Shown here: positions 7,471 to 14,976 of the stretch, one piece after another
How the letters are laid out: each line of letters begins with the position of its first letter
Position numbering within the stretch: position 1 is the first letter of the stretch
From: CBDCNH01 sp965219015
GTDB lineage: Bacteria > Pseudomonadota > Alphaproteobacteria > Rhodobacterales > Rhodobacteraceae
Length of the DNA stretch: 35,532 bases
Assembly: GCA_965219015.1 (NCBI GenBank)
Contig: CBDCNH010000003.1
Coordinates: 1 to 35,532 of the forward strand
Reading direction: 5' to 3'
Notes under the pieces: generated by a model
The model's database searches: none
What the model saw: the letters and a program-made list of their open reading frames with translations, nothing else
What the model was told of the DNA's origin: nothing
Position numbers and translations under genes: made by a program

Positions 7471-8028
7471 TTACCGGGGCAGAAGCACGGTGTCGACGAC
7501 GTGGATCACGCCGTTCGACTGGTTGACGTCGGCGATCGTGACCTTCGAGGCGTGGCCCATCTCGTCGAGGATGTAGAGGTTGGAGCCCTTGACCTGGGCC
7601 GAGAGCGCGTCGCCGGAGACGGTCTCCATGTTGAAGAAGCCGTCCTTCGACGCCTTGGCGCGGCGCATGATCTCGGCGCCGGTGAGCTTGCCCGCCACGA
7701 CGTGCGCGGTCAGGATCTTCGTCAGCATCGGCTTGTTCTCGGGCTTGAGGAGCGTGTCCACCGTGCCGGCGGGGAGCTTCGCGAAGGCATCGTTGGTCGG
7801 CGCGAAGACGGTGAACGGGCCCGGGCCCATCAGCGTGTCGGCGAGGCCGGCGGCCTGCACGGCGGCGACGAGCGTGGTGTGGTCCTTCGAGTTGACCGCG
7901 TTCTCGACGATGTTCTTCTCCGCGAACATCGGTGCGCCGCCGACCATCGGGTTCTCCGCCGCGAAGGCGAGGGCCGGGGTGAGGGCGAGCGAGGCGGCCA
8001 GGGCCGCGCATTTCAGGTAAGTATGCAT
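7471..8028 (-). CDS. secreted fasciclin-domain protein, copy 1
   Basis: A 185-residue protein with a Sec signal peptide (hydrophobic core CAALAASLALTPALAFA, cleavage expected near residue 23) and a single FAS1 domain covering the rest. FAS1 landmarks are DHTTLVAAVQAAGL, GPFTVFAPTNDAFAKLP (H1 region), TKILTAHVV (YH-type motif), and the closing NGVIHVVDTVLLP. FAS1 proteins are exported and mediate adhesion or surface interactions. The frame is open to 8145, but the ATG at 8028 begins the signal peptide and has GGAG upstream. It is a close tandem copy of the gene at 8168-8737, most alike over the first 90 mature residues. It probably belongs to the regulon of the sigma/anti-sigma pair just upstream (inference). 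Confidence 0.92.
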   Translation of the reverse strand: MHTYLKCAALAASLALTPALAFAAENPMVGGAPMFAEKNIVENAVNSKDHTTLVAAVQAAGLADTLMGPGPFTVFAPTNDAFAKLPAGTVDTLLKPENKPMLTKILTAHVVAGKLTGAEIMRRAKASKDGFFNMETVSGDALSAQVKGSNLYILDEMGHASKVTIADVNQSNGVIHVVDTVLLPR

Positions 8029-8089
8029 TTCAATCTCCAGTTGTGTACTACACGAGGTGAACTCGGAAAGATCAAGGGGTGGATAACGC

Positions 8090-8123
8090 GCCCGGCGCGG
8101 GGTGTGAGGGTCGCGCGCCGGGC
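8090..8123 (-). repeat. inverted repeat between the two fasciclin genes
   Basis: A perfect 10-bp inverted repeat (8090-8099 with 8114-8123, 14-base loop) sits just beyond the end of the upstream fasciclin gene. No T-run follows on the minus strand, so it may be an attenuator or mRNA-stabilising hairpin rather than a full terminator. It could set different expression levels for the two copies. Confidence 0.5.
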
Positions 8124-8167
8124 TTGCCGCCGTCCGATACGGCACATGGACGGCGGATGGCGGCGGG

Positions 8168-8737
8168 TCACTCCTTGGGGAGCATGACCGTGTCGATGAC
8201 GTGGATCACGCCGTTGGACTGCTCGACGTCGGCGATGGTCACGGTGGCCACGTCGCCCATCTCGTCCTCGAGCATGATCTTGCCGTCGGCCGTGGTCGCC
8301 TTCAGCATGCAGCCGCCGAGCGTCGGCACCATGTGCGCGCCGCCGTCGTCCTTGATCATGCCCAGGATGTCGGTGGACATGGCGTCCGCGCCGACGACGT
8401 GGCAGGTCAGGATCTTGACCAGCATGTCCTTGTTTTCGGGCTTCAAAAGCGTTTCGACCGTGCCGGCGGGCAGCTTCTCGAACGCTTCGTTCGTAGGCGC
8501 GAACACGGTGAACGGGCCGGCGCCTTCGAGCGTCTCGACGAGCCCCGCGGCCTTCACGGCGGCGACGAGCGTGGTGTGGTCCTTCGAGTTCACCGCGTTC
8601 TCGATGATGTTCTTCTCGGCGAGCATCGGCGCGCCGCCCACTTCGGGGTTCGCGGCGAAGCTCGGGCCCGCCAGCGCGGCGCCGCAGAGGAACGTCGCGA
8701 GCGCGACGCTACGGCTCAGGTTGGCTTGGATGGTCAT
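8168..8737 (-). CDS. secreted fasciclin-domain protein, copy 2
   Basis: A 189-residue protein with a Sec signal peptide (SVALATFLCGAALAGPSFA, cleavage near residue 28) and one FAS1 domain: DHTTLVAAVKAAGL, GPFTVFAPTNEAFEKLP, ILTCHVV, and NGVIHVIDTVMLP. Unlike copy 1 it carries two cysteines in the mature domain (in ILTCHVV and GGCMLKA), which could form a disulfide in the periplasm. The ATG at 8737 has GGGAGAG five bases upstream. It lies first in the fasciclin pair and 114 bases after the anti-sigma gene. The two copies clearly arose by tandem duplication. Confidence 0.93.
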   Translation of the reverse strand: MTIQANLSRSVALATFLCGAALAGPSFAANPEVGGAPMLAEKNIIENAVNSKDHTTLVAAVKAAGLVETLEGAGPFTVFAPTNEAFEKLPAGTVETLLKPENKDMLVKILTCHVVGADAMSTDILGMIKDDGGAHMVPTLGGCMLKATTADGKIMLEDEMGDVATVTIADVEQSNGVIHVIDTVMLPKE

Positions 8738-8769
8738 GGGTCTCTCCCGGTTTCTGGCCGGAGGATCAT
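8734..8769 (-). other. possible 11-codon leader ORF before fasciclin copy 2
   Basis: An ATG at 8769 opens a frame encoding MILRPETGRDP. Its TGA overlaps the fasciclin ATG (ATGA). A GGAGG lies only two bases before this ATG, closer than usual. The same bases form a 6-bp inverted repeat (8760-8765 with 8771-8776) that would pair the GGAGGA in a hairpin. Translational coupling is possible but unproven, since the fasciclin gene has its own ribosome binding site. Confidence 0.25.
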
Positions 8770-8815
8770 GTCCTCCGATGGCAAGACTTACGGAAGGTGT
8801 TTCCCGGAAGTTTCA

Positions 8816-8848
8816 GCAGCGGTCGCAACGTGTGGTTGCAGCCGCTGC
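8816..8848 (-). terminator. strong stem-loop between anti-sigma and fasciclin genes
   Basis: Twelve base pairs in two blocks (GCAGCGG/CCGCTGC and GCAAC/GTTGC, with a symmetric 2x2 internal loop and a 5-base loop) lie right after the anti-sigma stop. On the minus strand the tail is TGAAACTT, not a clean T-run, so termination may be partial. It separates the sigma operon from the fasciclin promoter region. Confidence 0.5.
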
Positions 8849-8851
8849 CGA

Positions 8852-9535
8852 TCAGCTTCCGACGACTCCGGTCACGAGCACCTCGGCCGGCGCGCCGGTG
8901 GTCGAGCCGCCGGCGGCCTCGAGGCTGACGGCGAGCGTCGTGCCGGGCGGGAGCGTGTCAAGCGGCCGCGTGGCCACGTCGCCGCGGATGACCCCGACGG
9001 CGACCGGCGTCCCCGAGGCGCCGATGGTCCAGAGCTCGTAGTCGCGGCCGTCCGGGGCCGGGTCGCCCGCCGTCCGCTCCACGACGATGGCGCGCGCGGC
9101 GGGGTCGTAGCGCGCGTTGAACACGAGCGCCGAGCCCTCCGCCGCGAGGACCGCCGTCGGTCCCGGGGGCGTCGCAGGCGGGTTGACGAGGAGCACCGCC
9201 ACCAGCACCGCCGCGACCGCGACCGCGCCGGCAAGCGCGCCGCCGATCAGCCCACCGAGGCGGCCGAGGAACCCCGGCCGCGCCGCGGTCCCAAAGAGGC
9301 GCGCCTCGATGCGCGGCATGAGATCGGGCGCCGCGACGAGCGCATATTCGTCGTTGAGGGGCGCGAGCCGGCGCACCCAGGCATCCGCCAGCGCCAGGAG
9401 CCGCGGCTCGCCGCGGAAGCGGGCCTCGAAGGCGAGCCGGGCCTCGTAGGGCAGGGTGCCCACGACGTACTCGGCCGCGTCGATGTTGTCTTCGTCAAAG
9501 GGTCCGGCAGGGGGCACGTCGGGGAACTGGGTCAT
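8852..9535 (-). CDS. anti-sigma factor, RskA-like
   Basis: A 227-residue single-pass membrane protein. The cytoplasmic N-terminal region (AEYVVGTLPYEARLAFEARF, with WVRRLAPLNDEY after it) is the conserved anti-sigma domain of the SigK/RskA and ECF-linked class. A membrane helix spans about residues 94-117. The periplasmic C-terminal part has the RskA-type signature of YELWTIGASGTPVAVGVI and LAVSLEAAGGS. It should hold the adjacent ECF sigma factor inactive at the membrane until regulated proteolysis releases it (family knowledge). No zinc-binding HxxxCxxC is visible, so it is not of the ChrR/ZAS zinc type. Its ATG overlaps the sigma stop by 4 bases. Confidence 0.9.
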   Translation of the reverse strand: MTQFPDVPPAGPFDEDNIDAAEYVVGTLPYEARLAFEARFRGEPRLLALADAWVRRLAPLNDEYALVAAPDLMPRIEARLFGTAARPGFLGRLGGLIGGALAGAVAVAAVLVAVLLVNPPATPPGPTAVLAAEGSALVFNARYDPAARAIVVERTAGDPAPDGRDYELWTIGASGTPVAVGVIRGDVATRPLDTLPPGTTLAVSLEAAGGSTTGAPAEVLVTGVVGS

Positions 9536-10083
9536 TGGTCAAGGCACTCTTTCAACTTCAAAAGGCCCCGCCGCAGCCACGTACGCATGGTGTTGAGCGG
9601 AACGTCAAAGGTATGGGCGAGCTCCTGGTAGGAGTGCCCGTTCAGATATGCCCCCTTCACGGCCGCGGCGCGGTCCGCCTCCAGCGTATTGAAACAGTCA
9701 GCGATCCGCTGCGCTTCTCCCCGTGCGGCCAGCACCGCCTCGGGTCCGGGCTTCTCGTCCGGCACGACCGACAGGGCGTCCTCGCCCTCCGGCCGCATCC
9801 GGGGACGGGCCCGGCACAGATCGATCGCATGGTTCCTGGCGATGGCGATCATCCAGGTCATGCCGCGTCCCTTGCCGGCCTCGAACTTCGCGGCGCGGAT
9901 CCAGACGCGGGTGAATACCTCCTGCAGTGCGTCTTCTGCCTCAGCTCTCGTGCCGAGGATACGAAGGCAGACGCCGAAGAGTTTCGCCGAACTGGCGCTG
10001 TAAAGGTCACGAAATGCCGCACGGTCCTGGCCCGCGACCCGGGTGAGGAGCGCGCCTACGGGATCGTCGTCCATCACGTCCAT
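9532..10083 (-). CDS. ECF RNA polymerase sigma factor, SigK-like
   Basis: A 183-residue sigma-70 factor of the extracytoplasmic function class. Region 2 (about 20-95) holds FRDLYSASSAKLFGVCLRIL, AEDALQEVFTRVWIRAAKF and MTWMIAIARNHAIDLCR. Region 4 (about 125-180) holds the helix-turn-helix YLNGHSYQELAHTFDVPLNTMRTWLRRGL. It overlaps the anti-sigma gene by ATGA. Its first ATG (10083) begins at the base after the TGA of the upstream corrinoid activator gene; a second in-frame ATG at 10074 is also possible. It probably directs transcription of itself, its anti-sigma factor and the two fasciclin genes, as SigK does for MPT70/MPT83 in mycobacteria. That regulon is inference. Confidence 0.93.
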   Translation of the reverse strand: MDVMDDDPVGALLTRVAGQDRAAFRDLYSASSAKLFGVCLRILGTRAEAEDALQEVFTRVWIRAAKFEAGKGRGMTWMIAIARNHAIDLCRARPRMRPEGEDALSVVPDEKPGPEAVLAARGEAQRIADCFNTLEADRAAAVKGAYLNGHSYQELAHTFDVPLNTMRTWLRRGLLKLKECLDQ

Positions 10084-12129
10084 TCAGCGCCGCCGGCGTC
10101 GCCCGTCACCTGCGTTGAACGACGGGGCGGGGAGGTCCACGACGCGACCGAGCTCGGGAAAAGGGTCGGTGGCGTGGGGAATGGCGTTGGCATTGACGAA
10201 ATGCTCCTGGAATCGCGGCTCGATCGCGGTCTCGACCTTGCGGATGCGCCGCACCGTCGTCTCGATGGCGGCCCGGGCGGCGCGGCTGCAGAGCGCCATC
10301 CGCGCCCCCGTGCCGGCAGCGTTTCCGGCGGAGCGGACCTTGTCAAGCGCGGCGTCCGGGATCATCCCGAGCACCATGGCGTGCTTCGGCGAGATATGCG
10401 CGCCGAACGCCCCCGCGAGCACGATGCGGTCCACCCGGTCCACGCCGCGGGCGTCCATCAGGAGCCGCGCGCCTGCATAGAGCGCTGATTTCGCGAGTTG
10501 AATCGCCCGCACGTCGTTCTGCGTGACCGCGATCACCGGGCCGCCCGCGGCGCTGCCGTCGTGCAGGAGATAGCTGTGCGTCCGGCCGGTCGGCAGGCAG
10601 CGCGCGCTCCCCGTCTGCGCCGCCGAGCCGATCAGGCCCGAGGCGTCGAGGAGCCCCGCCATCCGCATCTCGGCCACCGCCTCGATGATGCCCGAGCCGC
10701 AGATGCCGCTGACGCCGGTGCCTGCGACCGCCGCGGCGAAGCCCGGATCGTCGGACCAGAGCTCCGAACCGATGACGCGGAAGCGCGGCTCCTTGGTCAG
10801 GGGGTCGATCGCGACGCGCTCGATGGCGCCGGGGGCGGCGCGCTGGCCCGCGGAGATCTGCGCGCCCTCGAAGGCGGGGCCGGTCGGAGAGGAGCAGGCG
10901 AGCACGCCCGCGCGGTCGCCGAGGAGGATCTCCGCGTTGGTGCCAACGTCGACGATGAGCACGAGGTCGTCCGACCGCTCGGGCGCCTCGGCGAGCGCCA
11001 CCGCGGCGGCGTCTGCGCCGACATGGCCCGCGATGCAGGGCAGCACATAGGCGCGGGCGGACGGGTTCACGCCACCGAGCCCGATCTCCGCCGCGGCGAG
11101 GTGCAGCGCGTCGGACCGCGCCAGCGCGAACGGCGCCTGGCCGAGCTCGACCGGGTCGATGCCGAGGAGGAGGTGGTGCATGATCGGGTTGCCGACGATC
11201 ACCGCCTCGAGGATCAGCTCGGGCGCCACGCCCGCCTCCGCCGCCACCGCCGCCGCGAGGTCGCCCAGCGCCGCGCGGACCACCGCGGTCATCTCCGCCG
11301 CGCCGCCCGCGTTCATCATCGCGTAGCTGACGCGGCTCATCAGATCCTCGCCGAAGCGGATCTGCGGGTTCATCACCCCCGCCGAGGCCCGCACCGCGCC
11401 GTCGCCGAGGTCCACCAGATGCGCCGCGATGGTGGTCGAGCCGAGGTCGATGGCGAGCCCGAAGATGCCCGCCTCATGGAGCCCGGGCCAGAGGTCGAGG
11501 ATCTCGGGTGCCGCGCCCTCCGCCGCGCGGTAGAGCGCCACCGTCACCGCCCAGTTGCCCGCCCGCAGCACGCGCTGCAATTTGGCGAGCACCGGCAGCC
11601 CCGCCACCGCGCCCGCCGCGTCCCACTGCTCGGCCAGCGCCTGCGCCAGCCGCTCGAAGTCGCCCGTGGGCGCGTGCATGTCGGGCTCGGCGACGGTGAC
11701 GTAGTGGAGCCGCGTCGCGGGGTCCATCGCCATCGCCACCGCGGCGGCCTCCTTGCGGACCACCTGGCGATGCACCTGGCTCGTCGCCGGCACGTCGATC
11801 ACCGCGTCGGCGAGGATCGCCGCCTGGCAGCCGAGCCGCCGCCCCGGCGCCAGCCCCCGCACGCTGTCGTAGCGCGCCTCGACCGCGTTCCAGGGCGAGA
11901 GCGCGTCCGCCGCCACGGTGAGCCCGTGCTTCGGGAACGCGCCGACGCCGGGGCTGACCTGGCAGCGCGAGCAGATGCCGCGCCCGCCGCAGACGCTGTC
12001 GAGATCGACCCCGAGCCGCCGCGCGGCGGCGAGCACCGTGGTGCCGGGCGGCACCCGGCCGCGCTTGCCCGAGGGCATGAAGATCACCAGGGGCTCGGTC
12101 ACGGGGGCATCCTCGGGAGCATCCTTCAT
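10084..12129 (-). CDS. ASKHA-domain ferredoxin-like corrinoid activator (RACO-type)
   Basis: A 681-residue protein. The N-terminal ferredoxin domain (about 15-100) carries 2Fe-2S cysteines in VCGGRGICSRC and the later GCQA. The long C-terminal part has an actin-like/hexokinase-type ATPase core: LAIDLGSTTIAAHLVDL near residue 245, VGNPIMHHLLLG, VDVGTNAEILLGD, and CGSGIIEAVAEM. This layout is that of RACO / DUF4445 proteins, which use ATP to reduce inactive Co(II) corrinoid proteins back to Co(I). The start at 12129 overlaps the ltrA stop (ATGA). It belongs functionally with the MeTr and MetF-like genes further up the same strand. No corrinoid protein is seen in the window. The C-terminus ends in five arginines just before the sigma gene. 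Confidence 0.9.
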   Translation of the reverse strand: MKDAPEDAPVTEPLVIFMPSGKRGRVPPGTTVLAAARRLGVDLDSVCGGRGICSRCQVSPGVGAFPKHGLTVAADALSPWNAVEARYDSVRGLAPGRRLGCQAAILADAVIDVPATSQVHRQVVRKEAAAVAMAMDPATRLHYVTVAEPDMHAPTGDFERLAQALAEQWDAAGAVAGLPVLAKLQRVLRAGNWAVTVALYRAAEGAAPEILDLWPGLHEAGIFGLAIDLGSTTIAAHLVDLGDGAVRASAGVMNPQIRFGEDLMSRVSYAMMNAGGAAEMTAVVRAALGDLAAAVAAEAGVAPELILEAVIVGNPIMHHLLLGIDPVELGQAPFALARSDALHLAAAEIGLGGVNPSARAYVLPCIAGHVGADAAAVALAEAPERSDDLVLIVDVGTNAEILLGDRAGVLACSSPTGPAFEGAQISAGQRAAPGAIERVAIDPLTKEPRFRVIGSELWSDDPGFAAAVAGTGVSGICGSGIIEAVAEMRMAGLLDASGLIGSAAQTGSARCLPTGRTHSYLLHDGSAAGGPVIAVTQNDVRAIQLAKSALYAGARLLMDARGVDRVDRIVLAGAFGAHISPKHAMVLGMIPDAALDKVRSAGNAAGTGARMALCSRAARAAIETTVRRIRKVETAIEPRFQEHFVNANAIPHATDPFPELGRVVDLPAPSFNAGDGRRRRR

Positions 12130-13346
12130 GACGCGGCCACCGCCGCGGCCGCCTCGGGGATGAGCACCCGCGCCGCCAGCGTCAGCACCGCAAGCGCGGC
12201 GAAGAGCCCGATCGACGGGGCCGCCAGCGTCGCCGCGGCGACGGCAACCGCGCCCGCCGGCAGCGCGGCGCGGCGCAGGCCGCGGGTGATGACGCGGTCG
12301 CGCACGGCCCAGAGCGCCAGCAGCGCCGCCGCGAGCCCGCCGCCCGCGTAGGTCGCGCCCGCGCCCGCCGCGCCCTCGAAACCCGCCGCGAGGCCCGCGC
12401 CAAGGACCGCGAGTGCAGCGAAGAGCAGGACGTGGCCGTACCCCCAGCCGAAGGAGCCGGCGTCGCGGCTCGTCGCGAGATGCCGGTCGGCGTCGGTGAA
12501 GTAGAGCCACCAGACCGCGAACACGGTCGCGAAGGCCGCGACGCCGCTCGCGGGATGCGCCTCGTCGGGCGCGCGCTCGTAGAGCGCCGCGAAGGCCGCC
12601 GCGATCGAGAGCAGCACTTCGCCGAGCACGATGATGGTGAAGAGCCCGTAGCGCTCGATTATGTGCGCCCGGTGCCACGGCGTCCGGCCGAACCGCTCGG
12701 CGGCGAGCGGCACCGACAGCTCGACCGCGTTGATCGCGACGACGGCGGCGAAGAACGCCGCACCGCCGGGCGCGGGGCCGGCCAGCACCAGCCAGGCCCA
12801 GCCGAGCTGCGCCGCGAGGATGCCGCCCGCGTAGACGAGCGCGGTCGTCCGCAGGGCGGGGCTCGCGCGGGCGGCGCGCAGCCACAGCGCGATCATGCCG
12901 AGCCGCATGACGACCCAGCCCCAGAGGCCCCACGAAAAGTCGAGCGTGGCGAAGATGTGCCCGATGCCGGCGGCGAAAAGGAGCGCGCCGCCCATGATGA
13001 CGGCGACGGTCGCGCGGTAGGGCGCGTCGTCGGTGTCGAAGGCCGAGGCGAACCAGGTGAAGTTCATCCACGCCCACCAGGTGCCGACGAAGAGGAACGC
13101 GAACGCCGGTAGGGCGGCGGCTCCATGCCCTCCGGCGATAGCATGGTGCAGAGACGTGGTCAGGTTCGCGACTGCGATGACGATGACGAGGTCGAAGAAC
13201 AGCTCGAGCTGCGTCGCGGCGCGGTGCGCCTCGTCGGGATCGCGAGGAACCATCGGGCGCGCGATGGGCCGGGCTGGAGCATTCTCTACCACGCCGCTCA
13301 GTAGCCGGCTTGAGGGACCGCGCCAAGCCACGCTCACGTCACCCAC
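12126..13346 (-). CDS. ltrA: low temperature requirement protein A (LtrA) family membrane protein
   Basis: A polytopic membrane protein of up to 406 residues. The family hallmark is near the N-terminus: HRAATQLELFFDLVIVIAVANLT. Many hydrophobic segments follow, and a second conserved stretch reads RAHIIERYGLFTIIVLGE. LtrA was named from a Listeria cold-sensitive mutant; its biochemical role is unknown. The start is uncertain. GTG at 13346 overlaps the upstream gene by 13 bases, several in-frame GTGs follow, and ATG at 13253 begins closer to the family consensus. The stop overlaps the RACO start by 4 bases, so the gene is embedded in the C1/corrinoid operon. Confidence 0.88.
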   Translation of the reverse strand: MGDVSVAWRGPSSRLLSGVVENAPARPIARPMVPRDPDEAHRAATQLELFFDLVIVIAVANLTTSLHHAIAGGHGAAALPAFAFLFVGTWWAWMNFTWFASAFDTDDAPYRATVAVIMGGALLFAAGIGHIFATLDFSWGLWGWVVMRLGMIALWLRAARASPALRTTALVYAGGILAAQLGWAWLVLAGPAPGGAAFFAAVVAINAVELSVPLAAERFGRTPWHRAHIIERYGLFTIIVLGEVLLSIAAAFAALYERAPDEAHPASGVAAFATVFAVWWLYFTDADRHLATSRDAGSFGWGYGHVLLFAALAVLGAGLAAGFEGAAGAGATYAGGGLAAALLALWAVRDRVITRGLRRAALPAGAVAVAAATLAAPSIGLFAALAVLTLAARVLIPEAAAAVAAS

Positions 13347-14005
13347 CGCGCGCCGTAGAGCCAGACCCCGAGCGGCACCGGCAGCACCGCGAGCGCCAGC
13401 GTCGCGAGGGTGGGGACGGGCGCGAACATGCGGCTGAACCCGGCGGCGAGCAGGATGCCGCCGCCGCCACCCACGATCGCGGTGCCGGGGAGGTTGACCG
13501 CGAGCGCGAGCGCCACGTAGCGGAGCTGGAGGGCCGGACCGCCGAAGCGGGCGGGGAGCACCGCCGCCACCGACCGCACGCGGTCTTCCGGGCTCATCGC
13601 CGCGAGCCGCACGACCTCTGCCGCGGCACGCCGAAGCCGCAGGTCGCTCAGCGCGCGCGCGAGGACCGCGGGGGAGAGCCAGCGGCCCGAGGCATAGGCC
13701 ATCGAGAGCCCCGCGAGGGTCGCGACGTAGACCGGGGGCGCCGCCGACGGGCCGTGGAGGACGAGGATGGCGATGCCGATCTCCACCCCCGGCACGAAAG
13801 GCAGGGCGATGAGGAGCGCGTAGACCACGAGCAGGGCCGCCGTCGCGCCGTCGAGCATCAGCGCCGCCCGCCCGCCCGTGGCATCCGCCAGCGCGGAGGC
13901 CCAGGTGAGCGCCCGGTGGGCGCCCCAGGCCAGGCCCGCGAGCGCCGCGAGCCGCAGCGCCGTCCTGCCCGCCGCGCGCCAGGACCGCCCGGCCCCGGAC
14001 GTCAC
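13334..14005 (-). CDS. hypothetical membrane protein, VTT/TVP38-like
   Basis: A 223-residue protein with about five hydrophobic segments. The stretch LPFVPGVEIGIAILVLHG followed by YVATLAGLSMAYASGRWL resembles the VTT (DedA/TVP38) pattern. The glycine-rich NLPGTAIVGGGGGILLAAGFSRM and the last helix ALAVLPVPLGVWLYG resemble conserved alphaproteobacterial membrane proteins of unknown role. The GTG start overlaps the MeTr stop by 4 bases (GTGA, 14002-14005), which fixes it, and the end overlaps the LtrA start. The family call is by pattern only. A role in lipid or ion handling is not supported beyond that. Confidence 0.7.
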   Translation of the reverse strand: MTSGAGRSWRAAGRTALRLAALAGLAWGAHRALTWASALADATGGRAALMLDGATAALLVVYALLIALPFVPGVEIGIAILVLHGPSAAPPVYVATLAGLSMAYASGRWLSPAVLARALSDLRLRRAAAEVVRLAAMSPEDRVRSVAAVLPARFGGPALQLRYVALALAVNLPGTAIVGGGGGILLAAGFSRMFAPVPTLATLALAVLPVPLGVWLYGARWVT

Positions 14006-14976
14006 CCGCGCTGGCGCCCCGCGCGCCCGCCGCTGCGCCCGCCGCGCGCGCCGCCCGCGGATGCCGCCGCGGCGGAGGCCTCGCCGAAGCTCTGCCCCGC
14101 CGCCACCGCGTCGAGCACGCGCGCGAAGCGGATCCAGGCCGAGCCGTTGGCGTCGTGGTCCATCAGGAAGTTCGCCGCCCGGATCGCCTCCATCTCGGCG
14201 GCGCGCAGCGGGTTCATGATCGCGCTCGTCATCCCCGCGCCGATCGCCATCGGCAGGAATGCGGCGTTGATCCCGTGCCGCTGCGGCAGACCGAAGCTGA
14301 TGTTCGACGCGCCGCACGTCGTGTTGACGCCGAGCTCGTCGCGCAGCCGCCGCACCAGCGTGAACACCTGCCGCCCCGCCGAGGCGAGCGCGCCCACGGG
14401 CATCACCAGCGGGTCGACCACGATGTCGTGCGCCGGGATGCCGAAGTCCGCCGCGCGCTCGACGATCTTCTTCGCCACCGCGAAGCGCACCTCCGGGTCC
14501 ATCGAGATGCCGGTGTCGTCGTTCGAGATCGCCACCACGGGCACGTTGTACTTCTTCACGAGCGGCAGCACGCGCTCGAGCCGCTCCTCCTCGCCGGTCA
14601 CGGAGTTGAGGAGCGGCCGGCCCGCGCAGGCGCCGAGCCCGGCCTCGAGCGCGCCCGGCACCGAGCTGTCGATGCAGAGCGGCACGTCGACGAGGCCCTG
14701 CACCAGCTCGATGAGCGCCCGCATCAGCGGCGGCTCGGTCTCGTTGGGGTCGGGATTCGAGTTGTAGACGACGCCCGCGTTCACATCGAGCACCATCGCG
14801 CCGCAGGCGACCTGCTCCACGGCGTCGCGCGCGACGGTGCCGTAGTCGCCGGCCTCGAGCTCGGCTGCGAGCTTCTTGCGCCCCGTGGGGTTGATGCGTT
14901 CGCCGATGACGCAGAACGGCTCGTCGAAGCCGATGACGACGGTGCGGGTCCTCGACTCGAGGACGGTGCGGGTCAT
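14002..14976 (-). CDS. methyltetrahydrofolate:corrinoid methyltransferase (MeTr-type)
   Basis: A 324-residue protein of the pterin-binding TIM-barrel family. Diagnostic stretches are IGERINPTGRKKL near residue 24, VLDVNAGVVYN, PLCIDSSVPGALEAGL, LLNSVTGEEERL, AISNDDTG, and NTTCGASNISFGLP. It lacks the homocysteine and B12 domains of MetH, so it is a stand-alone MeTr/AcsE-like enzyme that moves methyl groups between tetrahydrofolate and a separate corrinoid protein. In Rhodobacterales such enzymes accompany MttB-type methyltransferases for methylated amines (family knowledge, not shown here). The C-terminal 30 residues are a low-complexity Ala/Gly/Arg tail. The ATG overlaps the MetF-like stop by 4 bases. 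Confidence 0.92.
   Translation of the reverse strand: MTRTVLESRTRTVVIGFDEPFCVIGERINPTGRKKLAAELEAGDYGTVARDAVEQVACGAMVLDVNAGVVYNSNPDPNETEPPLMRALIELVQGLVDVPLCIDSSVPGALEAGLGACAGRPLLNSVTGEEERLERVLPLVKKYNVPVVAISNDDTGISMDPEVRFAVAKKIVERAADFGIPAHDIVVDPLVMPVGALASAGRQVFTLVRRLRDELGVNTTCGASNISFGLPQRHGINAAFLPMAIGAGMTSAIMNPLRAAEMEAIRAANFLMDHDANGSAWIRFARVLDAVAAGQSFGEASAAAASAGGARGGRSGGRAGRQRG

Noticed and set aside
8079..9041. Plus-strand frames opposite the fasciclin and anti-sigma genes.
   Set aside because: The minus-strand frames have signal peptides, conserved domains and ribosome binding sites; the plus-strand ones do not.
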